From Streptomyces omiyaensis (GTDB taxonomy: Bacteria; Actinomycetota; Actinomycetes; Streptomycetales; Streptomycetaceae), in the NCBI RefSeq assembly GCF_014650895.1, contig NZ_BMVV01000011.1, forward strand, positions 124,001-188,000: DNA of 64,000 nt, written 5' to 3'. Position numbers and translations under genes: made by a program. Below, piece by piece: positions 24,159-33,800 of this stretch (its first letter is position 1; every line of letters begins with the position of its first letter). The notes beneath the pieces are model-generated. The model saw nothing but the letters and a program-made list of their open reading frames with translations, did not search any database and was not told the DNA's origin.

Positions 24159-26288
24159 ATGAACAGCGCCCGTCGACCAGTCCGCTGGCTGGTCCCCCTC
24201 GCCCTCGTCGTGGTCTGGCTCGGCCTGGGCGGAGCCTTCGGCTCCTACGCAGGCAAGCTCGGCGAGGTCTCCACCAACGACCAGGCCGCCTTCCTGCCCC
24301 AGAACGCCGAATCCACGAAGGTGATCGAGCAGCAGAAGGCCTTCAACCAGCAGGAGACCCTGCCCGCGATCCTCGTGTGGACATCCCCCGCGGGTAGCGA
24401 CATCTCGCCGGCTCAGCAGCAGGCGGCGACCGCCGCGCTGCAGTCCCTGAAGGGTGCGCCTGGTGTCGAGGGCGCTCCCTCCCCGGCCTTCCCCTCGGAA
24501 GACGGCAAGGCCCTCCAGGGCGTCGTACCGCTGTCCCCCGCCCTCGGAGAGGAGCTCGGCGCAACCCTGGACAGCATCCGGGCGGCAGCAGATGCCGTAC
24601 CCGACACACGAGCCCAGCTCGCCGGCCCCGCAGCGACGCAAGGCGACCTGGGGAAGGCGTTCGCCGGCATCGACGGGCTGCTGCTGGGCGTGGCCCTCGC
24701 CGCAGTACTGCTCATCCTGCTGCTCGTCTACCGCAGCGTCATCCTCCCCTTCCTGATCATCATCAGCTCCGTCTTCGCCCTCGGAGTCGCCGGCGCCATC
24801 GTCTACGTGCTCGCCGACAACGACATCGTCCGCGTCGACGGGCAAGTCCAGGGCATCCTCTCCATCCTGGTGATCGGCGCGGCCACCGACTACGCCCTGC
24901 TCCTCACGGCTCGTTTCCGCGAGGAACTGGCCGCCACCGGCGACCGGGCCGCAGCGGCCTGGGCGGCTACGCGAGGATCGTTCGGAGCCATTGCCGCGAG
25001 CGCCGCAACCGTCGCGCTCGGCCTGCTCGCCCTGCTGCTGAGCGACCTGACCAACAACAGGGCCCTCGGACCCGTCGGCGCGATCGGCGTCGTGTGCGCC
25101 GTCCTGACGACACTCACCTTCCTGCCCGCCGTCCTGGCCCTCATGGGCAAGACCGCCTTCTGGCCGGCCAAGCCGAGGTCGGCCGACGCCGAGACCGGAG
25201 GCCACGGAATCTGGCGTCGCGTCGCGCATTGGGTGGACACCCGTCCCAGGCAGCTGTGGACGGTCACCACAGGCCTTCTGCTGGTCGGTGCGGCGTTCTT
25301 CCCCGCCCTGCAGTCCAAGGGCGTGCCGCTCGACGAACTGTTCGTCAACGACGCCCCGTCCGTCGCCGCTCAGCAGACCCTGGGCAAGCACTTCCCCGGT
25401 GGCTCCGGCCAGCCGGCGGTCATCATCGCCGACGCCGACAACCAGGCCGCGGTGCAGAAGGCCGCAGCCCGGACCCCGGGGGTGGCCGACGCCCGAGTGG
25501 TCACCGGCACTCCCGGCGGAAAGCCGCTCGTCGTCGACGGCCTGGTGCGCATCGACGCGACCCTGTCCGACGCACCGGACAGCGACACGGCCAAGAAGAC
25601 CGTCCAGAACCTCCGCGACCAGGTCCACGCCACGGACGCGAGCACCCTCGTGGGCGGCTACACGGCTCAGCAGTACGACACGCAGCGCACCGCCGAGCAC
25701 GACAAGAACGTGATCATTCCCGTCGTCCTCGCGATCATCCTCGCGATCCTGATCGTCCTCCTCCGCTCGCTGCTCCTGCCCGTCCTGCTGGTCGCCACCG
25801 TGGGACTGAACTACCTCGCGACCCTCGGCATCGCCGGACTGGTCTTCGAGCACGGCTTCGGCTTCTCGGGCACGGACGCCTCCGTCCCCCTGTACGGGTT
25901 CGTCTTCCTCGTCGCCCTGGGAGTCGACTACAACATCTTCCTCATGTCCCGCGTACGCGAGGAGACGCTGCGGCTCGGGACCAGGCAGGGCATGCTGCGC
26001 GGGCTCATCGCCACGGGTGGCGTGATCACGTCGGCAGGGGTCGTCCTGGCCGCCACCTTCGCGGCCCTCATCGTCATCCCTCTCGCCTTCCTGGCCCAGA
26101 TCGCCTTCATCGTCGCCTTCGGCGTGCTGCTCGACACGATCGTGGTGCGGTCGCTGCTGGTACCCGCTCTCGTCAGGGACATCGGTCCCGCCGTCTGGTG
26201 GCCCAGCAGCCTGGGCCGAGAGGCAGGGGACGACCACGCGGGTTCGACGGAAGGCAGCCCGAAGGAGAACAGCCCGGCAGTCGGCTGA
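24159..26288 (+). CDS. MMPL-family membrane transporter
   Basis: A 709-residue RND-type exporter. A first transmembrane helix (W-L-V-P-L-A-L-V-V-V-W-L) precedes an extracytoplasmic loop. Five clustered helices (about residues 175-330) contain A-T-D-Y-A-L-L-L and R-G-S-F-G-A-I-A. A duplicated second half has the G-V-D-Y-N-I-F-L-M-S-R signature near its penultimate helices. In such proteins the paired Asp-Tyr residues relay protons. Actinobacterial MMPL proteins export lipids or drugs; the MarR partner suggests an inducible efflux role. I prefer ATG 24159, because the TTG nine codons earlier sits within the operator region and lacks a ribosome-binding site. Confidence 0.9.
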   Translation: MNSARRPVRWLVPLALVVVWLGLGGAFGSYAGKLGEVSTNDQAAFLPQNAESTKVIEQQKAFNQQETLPAILVWTSPAGSDISPAQQQAATAALQSLKGAPGVEGAPSPAFPSEDGKALQGVVPLSPALGEELGATLDSIRAAADAVPDTRAQLAGPAATQGDLGKAFAGIDGLLLGVALAAVLLILLLVYRSVILPFLIIISSVFALGVAGAIVYVLADNDIVRVDGQVQGILSILVIGAATDYALLLTARFREELAATGDRAAAAWAATRGSFGAIAASAATVALGLLALLLSDLTNNRALGPVGAIGVVCAVLTTLTFLPAVLALMGKTAFWPAKPRSADAETGGHGIWRRVAHWVDTRPRQLWTVTTGLLLVGAAFFPALQSKGVPLDELFVNDAPSVAAQQTLGKHFPGGSGQPAVIIADADNQAAVQKAAARTPGVADARVVTGTPGGKPLVVDGLVRIDATLSDAPDSDTAKKTVQNLRDQVHATDASTLVGGYTAQQYDTQRTAEHDKNVIIPVVLAIILAILIVLLRSLLLPVLLVATVGLNYLATLGIAGLVFEHGFGFSGTDASVPLYGFVFLVALGVDYNIFLMSRVREETLRLGTRQGMLRGLIATGGVITSAGVVLAATFAALIVIPLAFLAQIAFIVAFGVLLDTIVVRSLLVPALVRDIGPAVWWPSSLGREAGDDHAGSTEGSPKENSPAVG

Positions 26289-26387
26289 CGCACATGCCGT
26301 GGCGGCAGGAACTGCCGCCACGGCGCGTGCGGGACGTGTCCCCGCACGGAGACTTCACAACCACGTCGGCGAAACACGAGTCGAGAA

Positions 26388-27071
26388 ATGATCGATGTTC
26401 TAGTGGTCAGCGATGAATCGCTGCTCCGTCTCGCTTCACGCGCCCTCACTGCCGACGACCCCGAGGTGACCGTCATCGGCGAAGCAGTCGACCCCGGCCA
26501 GGCCATGAGGATGAGCAGCACCCTGCGCCCCGATGTGATTCTCCTGGACAGCAGGCTCTCCAAGGGGAAAAACCTTCGGACCATCGCCGGGCTCACCCGT
26601 CAGGCGCCGACACCGTTCGAGCCCGGAACGTCGCGCGGGTGCGTACTCGTCATGAACCTCACGGAGAGGGGCCCCTACGCCCTGGAAGCCCTGCGGGCAG
26701 GTGCGCGAGGGCTCGTATTCGCCAGCGAACCCGCTCCTCACCTGCTCGCCGCGATCAAGACGGTGGCAGCCGGTGGTGCGGTCCTGCCACCGCAGTACAC
26801 GCACCTGCTGATGGAAACGGTTCGCGAGCACCAGAACCGGCCTTTGCCGCCGGCGAAGGACGGATGGGGCGAACTCACAGCGCGCGAGAGGCAAGTGCTC
26901 GCCGGTGTGGCCTCAGGATGGTCGAATGCAGACATCGCGGCGCGTTTGAATGTGTCTCTCCCTACGGTTAAATCCCATGTGACCAGGATCTTCCGAAAGA
27001 TCGGCATTCGCACGCGAGTCGAGGCGGTTTCCTTGGCGTACGAATCAGGTCTCCTGGCACGCTCCCGATAG
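26388..27071 (+). CDS. NarL/LuxR-type regulator with atypical receiver
   Basis: A 227-residue protein. The N-terminal receiver-like domain has D54 at the phospho-acceptor place (V-I-L-L-D-S-R). The acidic pocket is reduced to S-D-E, the usual Thr after strand 4 is Asn (V-L-V-M-N-L), and the conserved Lys region reads V-F-A-S-E-P. The C-terminal LuxR helix-turn-helix is intact (L-T-A-R-E-R-Q-V-L, then S-N-A-D-I-A-A-R-L-N-V-S-L-P-T-V-K-S-H). No kinase is adjacent. It may be an aspartate-independent or ligand-controlled regulator. It follows the MMPL gene by 99 bases on the same strand. Confidence 0.85.
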   Translation: MIDVLVVSDESLLRLASRALTADDPEVTVIGEAVDPGQAMRMSSTLRPDVILLDSRLSKGKNLRTIAGLTRQAPTPFEPGTSRGCVLVMNLTERGPYALEALRAGARGLVFASEPAPHLLAAIKTVAAGGAVLPPQYTHLLMETVREHQNRPLPPAKDGWGELTARERQVLAGVASGWSNADIAARLNVSLPTVKSHVTRIFRKIGIRTRVEAVSLAYESGLLARSR

Positions 27072-27239
27072 CGCCCCTTTCGCATCCGGAGCAGATGTCC
27101 GGAGAACCCTGGGGCCAGTGCCAGCCGGGTCTCCCCCGGACCCGCCGTCTCGCAGCCCATGCCGGCGTCCGCGAGCAGCCGCAGGACGGGGACGGATGAC
27201 GGGTGCGGGGGGCTCGGATGGAGGGCGCCGGGAGGCGGG

Positions 27240-28544
27240 TCACGGGACGTCCAGCCGGAGGACGTCGTCGAGCGTCTCCCTGCGGACGACGAGGCGCGCC
27301 GCGCCGTCGCGTACGGCGACGACGGGTGGCCGGGGCTGGGCGTTGTAGTTGTTCGCCATGGAGCGGTGGTAGGCGCCGGAAGCCGGTACGGCGATGAGGT
27401 CGCCGATGGTGAGGTCGGCCGGGAGGCGGGCAGCGTCCACGACGATGTCGCCGGACTCGCAGTGCCGGCCGCAGACCGTCACCGTCTCCTCGGTTTCCCT
27501 CGCCGCGGTGCGGGCGGCGAGGGAAGCCGTGTAGCTCGCGTCGTAGAGGGCGGGGCGCAGGTTGTCGCTCAGGCCGCCGTCGACGGACACCCAGGTGCGC
27601 AGGCCGCGCTGGCGTTTGATGGTGCCCACGGTGTAGAGCGTGACCGTGGTGGGCCCCGCTATCGCACGCCCGGGTTCGACGGCGAGCCGCGGCATGGGGA
27701 TGCCCGCGTCGGCGCACGCCTTGTGGACCCGCTCGATGATGAGGGGAGCGAGGCCGCGCACGTCCGGGGCCTCGTCCTCGGGGAGGTAGGCGATGCCCAG
27801 GCCGCCGCCGAGGTCGAGGCGGCGCAGCAGCACTCCGTGCGTTCGGACGGTGTCGGCCATCAGGGAGACGAGCCGGTCGGCGGCCGTCACGAAGACGTCC
27901 GGGCGCAGGATCTGGGAGCCGAGGTGGCTGTGCAGGCCGACGAGTTCCAGGCCGGGTGCGTCGACGATGCGGGAGATGGCGCGGTGGGCGCTGCCGGTGG
28001 AGAGCGAGAAGCCGAACTTCTGGTCGTCCGTGCCGGTGGTGATGTGGGCGTGGGTGTGGGCCTCGACGCCCGGTGTGACGCGGACGAGGACCTGCTGGCG
28101 CCCGCCCCGCCGGGTGGCGATGTCGGAGAGGCGGGTGATCTCGTCGTGGGAGTCGACGACGACGAGCGCGACGCCGTGGTCGACGGCTTCGGCCAGTTCG
28201 GCCGGGGACTTGTTGTTGCCGTGGAGGACGAGGGAGGCCCCGGGCACTCCGGCGCGCCGGGCCGTGCGCAGCTCACCGGCGGAGCACACGTCGATGCCCA
28301 GTCCCTCTTCGTGAAGCCATTGGGCGACCTGGTGGCAGAGGAATGCCTTGGCCGCGTAGAAGACGTCGTGGCCCGCGAAGGCTTCGCGCCAGGCCCGGCA
28401 GCGGGCGCGGAAGTCGTCCTCGTCGAGGACGAAGGCCGGTGTGCCGAACTCCTCGGCGAGGTCGCTCAGGCGTACCCCGCCGATCGTCAGGCCGTCGGGG
28501 CCGTGGGTGGTCGTGGCCGGCCACAGGTGCGGAGGAAGGTGCAC
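27240..28544 (-). CDS. lysA: Diaminopimelate decarboxylase
   Basis: A 434-residue fold-type III PLP enzyme that decarboxylates meso-diaminopimelate to L-lysine. The PLP lysine is K66 (F-Y-A-A-K-A-F). Other signatures are H-G-N-N-K, G-L-H-S-H-L-G-S-Q, the phosphate-binding G-G-G-L-G-I, E-P-G-R, and C-G-R-H-C-E-S-G-D near the substrate carboxylate. It lies last in a run of peptidase genes instead of with amino-acid biosynthesis genes. Streptomyces normally has a second lysA elsewhere, so this copy probably serves catabolism of DAP from murein peptides (inference). Streptomyces murein contains LL-DAP, so an epimerase (dapF, not in the window) would be needed for self-derived peptides. GTG start with GAAGGG upstream. 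Confidence 0.93.
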   Translation of the reverse strand: MHLPPHLWPATTTHGPDGLTIGGVRLSDLAEEFGTPAFVLDEDDFRARCRAWREAFAGHDVFYAAKAFLCHQVAQWLHEEGLGIDVCSAGELRTARRAGVPGASLVLHGNNKSPAELAEAVDHGVALVVVDSHDEITRLSDIATRRGGRQQVLVRVTPGVEAHTHAHITTGTDDQKFGFSLSTGSAHRAISRIVDAPGLELVGLHSHLGSQILRPDVFVTAADRLVSLMADTVRTHGVLLRRLDLGGGLGIAYLPEDEAPDVRGLAPLIIERVHKACADAGIPMPRLAVEPGRAIAGPTTVTLYTVGTIKRQRGLRTWVSVDGGLSDNLRPALYDASYTASLAARTAARETEETVTVCGRHCESGDIVVDAARLPADLTIGDLIAVPASGAYHRSMANNYNAQPRPPVVAVRDGAARLVVRRETLDDVLRLDVP

Positions 28545-28569
28545 GGTCGTTCGCCCTTCGGAAGGTGGC

Positions 28570-30006
28570 TCAGTAGGTGGTGAGGAAGCGGTGGAGGACG
28601 CGGACGCCGAAGCCGAGGCCGGACACGGGCACGCGCTCGTCCACGCCGTGGAACATGCCGAAGTAGTGCAGGTCGGGGTCGAGGAGGAGGGGTGCGAAAC
28701 CGTAGGTGCCGATGCCTATCGCGGCGAAGGCCTTGGCGTCGGTGCCGCCGGACTGGATGAACGGCACCGGGTGGGCGCGGGGGTCCTGGCTGCGGATCGC
28801 GGCGGCCATCGCGTCGAAGGCCGGCCCTTCGTGATCGGCGGCGACTGCCTCTTCGCAGTGGATGAACTCGCGGGTCACCTTCGGGCCGAGGAGCCGGTCG
28901 ACGGTTTCCAGGAAGGCGTCCCGCGCGCCGGGCAGGAAGCGGCCGTCCACTTCGGCGTGGGCGTGCGAGGGGATGACGTTGACCTTGCCGCCGGCGGTCA
29001 GCACGGTGGGGTGGGCGGTGTCTCGGACGGTGCAGTCGAACAGTTCTCCCAGGGGGCCGAGGCGGCTCGCTTCCTCCTCGAGCCTGGTGCGGTCGATACG
29101 GATGCCGAGCGTCCGGTCGAGGGCGTCGAGGAGGGCGCCCACCGGGGGTGTCAGGCGGGTGGGCCAGCGGTGGGCGGCCAGCCGGGAGAGGGCGTGGACC
29201 AGTTCGGCCACCGCGTTGTCCTCCGCGGGGCCCGATCCGTGCCCGGCCGTGCCGTGGGCGGTCAGCCGCATCCAGGCAGTACCGCGCTCTCCGACGGCGA
29301 TCGGGTAGACCCGTGCGTCCGGCCCGGCCTCCGTGTTCCTCGTCGTGATCGAGAAGCCGCCGGACTCGCTGATCGCCTCCTCGACCCCGGCGAAGTGGTC
29401 CCGGTGTGCGGTCGTGACGTGGCGCGAGCCGTACGCGCCGGTCGACTCCTCGTCGGCGAGGAAGGCGAGGACCAGGTCGCGGCGCGGTCGCTGACCGGTG
29501 CGGGCCCAGGCGCGGACCAGGGCGAGGGTCATCGCGAGGGTTCCCTTCATGTCGACCGCTCCGCGGCCCCACAGGCAGCCGTGGTGCAGGTCTCCGGAGA
29601 GGGGGTGCAGGGTCCAGTCGCGGGGTTCGGCGGGGACGGTGTCGAGGTGCCCGTGGACGAGCAACGGGGGCAGGTCGGGGTCCTCGCCGTCGATCCGGGC
29701 CAGGACGCTGGTGCGCCGGGGGCGCGGTTCGGTGAGGGTGGCGTGGACGCCTGCGGCGTCCAGCGCCTCGGCGACGTACTCGGCGGCCCGGCGCTCACCG
29801 GGCCCCGAGCCGTCTCCCGGGTTGGACGTGTCGATGCGCAGGAGGTCCGAGCAGAGTGCGGCGACGTCGGTGGCGTATCCGTCGTGCGGGCCGGGCGGGT
29901 GGGTGGCGGTCACGAGCTGCTCCACGAGGGGGGGTCCGGGCGGGGGTGTCGGCGGGACGTGCCGAGGGCGGTCGAGGTCAGTCGAAGTGGTCTTCCATCG
30001 CCGCAC
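28570..30006 (-). CDS. M20-family metallopeptidase
   Basis: Up to 478 residues. Zinc-site motifs of the M20/ArgE/DapE/CPG2 family are in order: H-G-H-L-D-T-V-P, then G-R-G-A-V-D-M-K-G, the catalytic D-E-E-S-T-G, and a late H in F-H-G-V-D-E-R. A lid-domain segment contains G-T-A-G-H-G-S. The GTG at 30006 overlaps dppA by 29 nt and adds a Pro-rich leader; a GTG near 29926 is an alternative. Family members are dipeptidases, carboxypeptidases or deacylases. Between a D-aminopeptidase and lysA, a dipeptidase that releases DAP is the natural inference. Confidence 0.88.
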   Translation of the reverse strand: MRRWKTTSTDLDRPRHVPPTPPPGPPLVEQLVTATHPPGPHDGYATDVAALCSDLLRIDTSNPGDGSGPGERRAAEYVAEALDAAGVHATLTEPRPRRTSVLARIDGEDPDLPPLLVHGHLDTVPAEPRDWTLHPLSGDLHHGCLWGRGAVDMKGTLAMTLALVRAWARTGQRPRRDLVLAFLADEESTGAYGSRHVTTAHRDHFAGVEEAISESGGFSITTRNTEAGPDARVYPIAVGERGTAWMRLTAHGTAGHGSGPAEDNAVAELVHALSRLAAHRWPTRLTPPVGALLDALDRTLGIRIDRTRLEEEASRLGPLGELFDCTVRDTAHPTVLTAGGKVNVIPSHAHAEVDGRFLPGARDAFLETVDRLLGPKVTREFIHCEEAVAADHEGPAFDAMAAAIRSQDPRAHPVPFIQSGGTDAKAFAAIGIGTYGFAPLLLDPDLHYFGMFHGVDERVPVSGLGFGVRVLHRFLTTY

Positions 30007-30850
30007 CTGCGACGGTCGTGCACACCTTGAAGGTGCGGGCGGCGGTGGTCGCGTCCGGTGCGGTGAAGGCGACGCCCCGCGGACCGTGGGGTTCGACGGT
30101 GGGGACGGCGAGGACCGCTTCGGCGAGGTGGGGCGCGTGGAAGCCGAGCTCGAAGCGGTGGGGTCTGCCGGGAGCGTCTCGCTCCCGCGCCGGGTCGGTG
30201 TCCTCCTGCGGGGTTCGGACGGGGAGCCGGAGGAGGCGGGCGGCGGCCTCGGTGGCCCCGGCGCGCAGCAGTTCGGCGCTGCGGGCGGGCGGGAGGCAGA
30301 TGGCGGCGTACCGGCTGACGCATTGCTTGACCTCCACCGTGAGGGCGTCGGGGGCCCAGGTCCCCGCGGCCCGGCAGGTGAGGTCGTCGCCGGTCACGAG
30401 GATGACGGGGACGCCGTGTTCTTCGGCGATCAGCGCGTTCATGCGGCCCTCGTCGGCCGGTTCGCCGTCGATGCGGAAGCCGGTCAGCCCGGTGCCGAGG
30501 TAGGTGTGGGAGAGGACTCCCTGCTGGCCGGCACCGGTGTGGTAGCCGAGGAGGACGACTGCGTCGGCGAGGTCGATCCCGGCCATCATGCCCAGCGGCT
30601 TGTGGCGTCCCGTGAGCAGGCGGGCCCGGGGGTCGAGGGCTTCGAGGAGGAGATTGCGCTGGGTGTAGTGGGCGTCGTTGACCAGGACGTCGCTCGCGCC
30701 GCCGGCGAGGAGTCCGTCGACGACGGCGTTGACGTCGCCGGTGAAGAGCGGGCGCATGCGCGCCCAGGAGGCGGTGCCCGGTTCGACGTCGTCGGGGCAG
30801 GTGACGCCGGTGACGCCTTCCATGTCCGCCGAGACGAGGACGCGCGTCAT
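29978..30850 (-). CDS. M55 D-aminopeptidase, DppA-like
   Basis: A 290-residue protein matching the zinc-dependent D-aminopeptidase DppA of Bacillus subtilis. The N-terminal metal motif is D9-x-E11 (S-A-D-M-E-G). Further ligand regions are N-D-A-H-Y and L-G-Y-H-T-G-A. DppA releases N-terminal D-amino acids, preferring D-Ala-D-Ala, and in Bacillus it sits with a dipeptide ABC transporter and an S66 carboxypeptidase gene. The same combination is present here. ATG at 30850 overlaps the preceding gene by 4 nt (ATGA), so they are translationally coupled. Confidence 0.92.
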   Translation of the reverse strand: MTRVLVSADMEGVTGVTCPDDVEPGTASWARMRPLFTGDVNAVVDGLLAGGASDVLVNDAHYTQRNLLLEALDPRARLLTGRHKPLGMMAGIDLADAVVLLGYHTGAGQQGVLSHTYLGTGLTGFRIDGEPADEGRMNALIAEEHGVPVILVTGDDLTCRAAGTWAPDALTVEVKQCVSRYAAICLPPARSAELLRAGATEAAARLLRLPVRTPQEDTDPARERDAPGRPHRFELGFHAPHLAEAVLAVPTVEPHGPRGVAFTAPDATTAARTFKVCTTVAGAAMEDHFD

Positions 30851-33800
30851 GGCGTGTTCCGTTCGTGAGGAGGGAGGGTGAGGCGGCGCCGGGCCGTGTC
30901 GAGCACGGCGCGCGCGCCCAGGGGGACGGTCAGCTGGCGTGGTCCGTGGCCGGCGGGTAGCCCGGCCGCCACGGGGACGCCGAGGTCGGACAGGCACGCG
31001 CGCAGGAGGGCGTCCACCTGGTCGGGAGGGCCGCAGTCGGTGAAGTCCCCGAGGACGACACCGGCCGCCCGCTGCAGGACGCCGGCCCGTCGGAGCTGCG
31101 TCAGGGACCGGTCCAGGCGGTACGGTTCCTCGCCGACGTCCTCCAGCAGGAGGATCCGGTCGTCGGTGAGGGGTGCGGTGGCGGTCCCGAGCGACGAGGC
31201 GAGCACGGTGAGGTTGCCGCCGGTGAGCGTGCCCTCGGCGCGTCCGGCGACGAGGACGGGTCCGTCCAGGGAGAACGAGCGCGGGGAGGGTCCGAAGAGG
31301 GCTGCGCGCAGGGCTTCGGCCGTGTGGTCGTCGTCGTGGACCGGGCGGCACGCGGGCATGGGGGCATGCAGCGTCACCAGTCGGAGCCCCTCCCCCAGCG
31401 CCTGGTGGAGGCAGGTGATGTCGCTGGAGCCGACGAGGAACTTGGGACCCGCGGCCGCGAGCCGGCGGTGGTCCAGCCGGTCGGCGACGCGCTGGGTCCC
31501 GTACCCGCCGCGGACGCAGAGGACCGCGCGCACCGCGGGATCGAGCCAGGCCTCGGTGAAGTCGGCCAGGCGTGTCCCGTCGGAGCCGGCCAGGTAGCCG
31601 CGGTGGGTCGCGGAGAGCCGGGAGGTGGTGCGGGGCCTGAGGCCCCAGCTCTCCAGCAGGGCCACGGCCAGGGCCGTCTCGTGGTCGTTCACCGGCCCGG
31701 CGGGTGCGACGAGGGCCACCGTGTCGCCCCGCCGGAGGAAGGGGGGATGGACGCGGTCCGGCTCCGGCAGGCTTCTCGTGGCCGCGTGCGGCCTGGTGCC
31801 GGCCGTCATGACCGGGGGGGCACGGACCGTGGGAGGGGTGGTGCCGGCCGTCCCGGGCTCGGGTTCGTCCGGCGGGCCGAAGATCCTTTCGTAGAAGCGG
31901 ATCTCGGCGTCGAGGGCGGCGCGGATCGTCTCGGCGCGCCGCCAGCCGTGGCGTTCTCCGGGGAACTCGACGTGCTCGTGGGGCAGTCCCGCCTCCCGGA
32001 GGGCGCGGGCCATCGCCGACGACTGCGCGGGGGCGACGATGGCGTCGTCGAGACCGTGGAGCAGCAGGGCGGGGCCGCTGGCGTGGGATGCGGCCAGGAC
32101 CGGGGAGCGCTGTTCGTACAGAGCGGCACTGGCCGGAAGCGGGCCGATGAGCCCGTCGAGGTAGCGGGATTCGAAGTCGTGGGTGGTGGTGGCCCAGGTG
32201 ACGGGGTCGGTGATGCCGTAGAAGGACACCGCGCCGGCGAAGACGTCCGTGTGCGTCAGGGCGGCGAGCGCGGTCCAGCCGCCCGCGCTTCCGCCGCGGA
32301 TCGCGATGCGGCGGGGGTCGGCGAGTCCTTCGCGCACCAGGGCGTGCGCGACGGTCACGCAGTCGTCGACGTCGACGACGCCCCAGGCGCCGTTCAGGCG
32401 CTCCCGGTAGGCGCGGCCGTAGCCGACGGAGCCTCCGTAGTCGACCGTCGCGACACCGATGCCGCGGCTGGTGAAGTAGGCGATCTCGAGGTCGTACACC
32501 ATGGGGTGGTCGCCGGTGGGGCCACCGTGGATGAAGAGCACCCAGGGCGGGCGTTCCCCGTCGGGCGTGACGCGACGGGGGTGGGTGGGCGGGTAGGTGT
32601 GGGCGTGCACCGGCGCGTCGGGGCTGCGGGGCGCCTCGCCGGACGGCGTCGGGGCGGGGCGCGGGAAGGCCCTGGCGGTGGGGCGGGGCAGCCAGGCGGG
32701 GTCGACCGGCAGGGTCCGGGGGGTGGAGAGGATCCGGGCGTCGCGTGCGTCTGGTGCGTCGGGACGGGGGAGGGCCGCGGTGACGACGCTGTACGGGAGG
32801 AGGGTGCTCGCCCCCGCGGTGACCAGGCGGTGGGCGTCGGCGTCGATGCTGGGGACGAAGTCGGTGCAGGGCAGGCCGAGATCGGTCATGAGGGGTGTGC
32901 CGGGACTCGCGTCGGGGGCCACGAGGGAGACGCGGCGCCCGGCGCCCGTGCCGTGGACGGCGACGGCGCGGCCGTCGGGGAGCGGGGCGAACCAGGTGGC
33001 CCCGGGCTTCCACAGCGCTCCGCCGAACTCCTCCCCGGTCCGTGTGACGGCGCGGGCCGGTCCGGTGTGGGCGGGCACGACGTGGAGCGTCCACCACCCG
33101 TCGGGGTCGGTGACCGCCCACAGGTTGTGGGGGTCCCTCCATTCCGCCTGGACCACCGATTCCCTGGGGCCGCCCGCCCGCACGCGGTGGGTGCCGGCGG
33201 TGCCGTCCTGGCGCAGCGGTGCCACGCACAGCTCGGTGCCGTCCCACGGCATGTCGGGGTGGTTCCAGCCGATCCAGGACAGGTGGCGGCCGTCCGGGGA
33301 CAGCCGGGGGCAGGTCATGAAGTGGTGGGTGGCGGCGACGGTCCGTTCGGCGCCCGTGTCGAGGGAGACCGCCACGAGGGCCCGCTCGACGTGGCGCACC
33401 CCGTCGCGGCGCGTCTCCCGGACCGCCCAGACCTCGTCACGCGACGGCGGCACGTAGAGGTCCCCGTAGGTGACGTTCCCGCGCGGGGGCGTGAGGGGCC
33501 TGGGCAGGTCCTGGGCGTCCGGATGGTGGAGGTAGAGGCGCTGGTCGTCCCAGTGGGTGAACACCAGGCCGGCGCCGGCGGGACGCCACGACCTGCCGCC
33601 GTACTCGTGCAGGCTGTTGCGGGCGTCGAACCCCGGGGGCAGCACGTCCTCGACCCGGCCGTCCGGCTTGGCGCGCACGACGCAGCGGCGGCCGGCCTCG
33701 TGGGGCCGTGGTTCGTCCCACCACACGTCGTCGCCGACGAGGGAGACCCACCCCGGCGTCCCGTCCTGGCGGGCGACGGCGGAGGCGGTGATGTCGGAGT

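Noticed and set aside
24102..26321. 739-residue minus-strand frame opposite the MMPL gene
   Set aside because: Rich in Asp/Gln/Glu/Gly low-complexity sequence and covers the operator; an antisense shadow.
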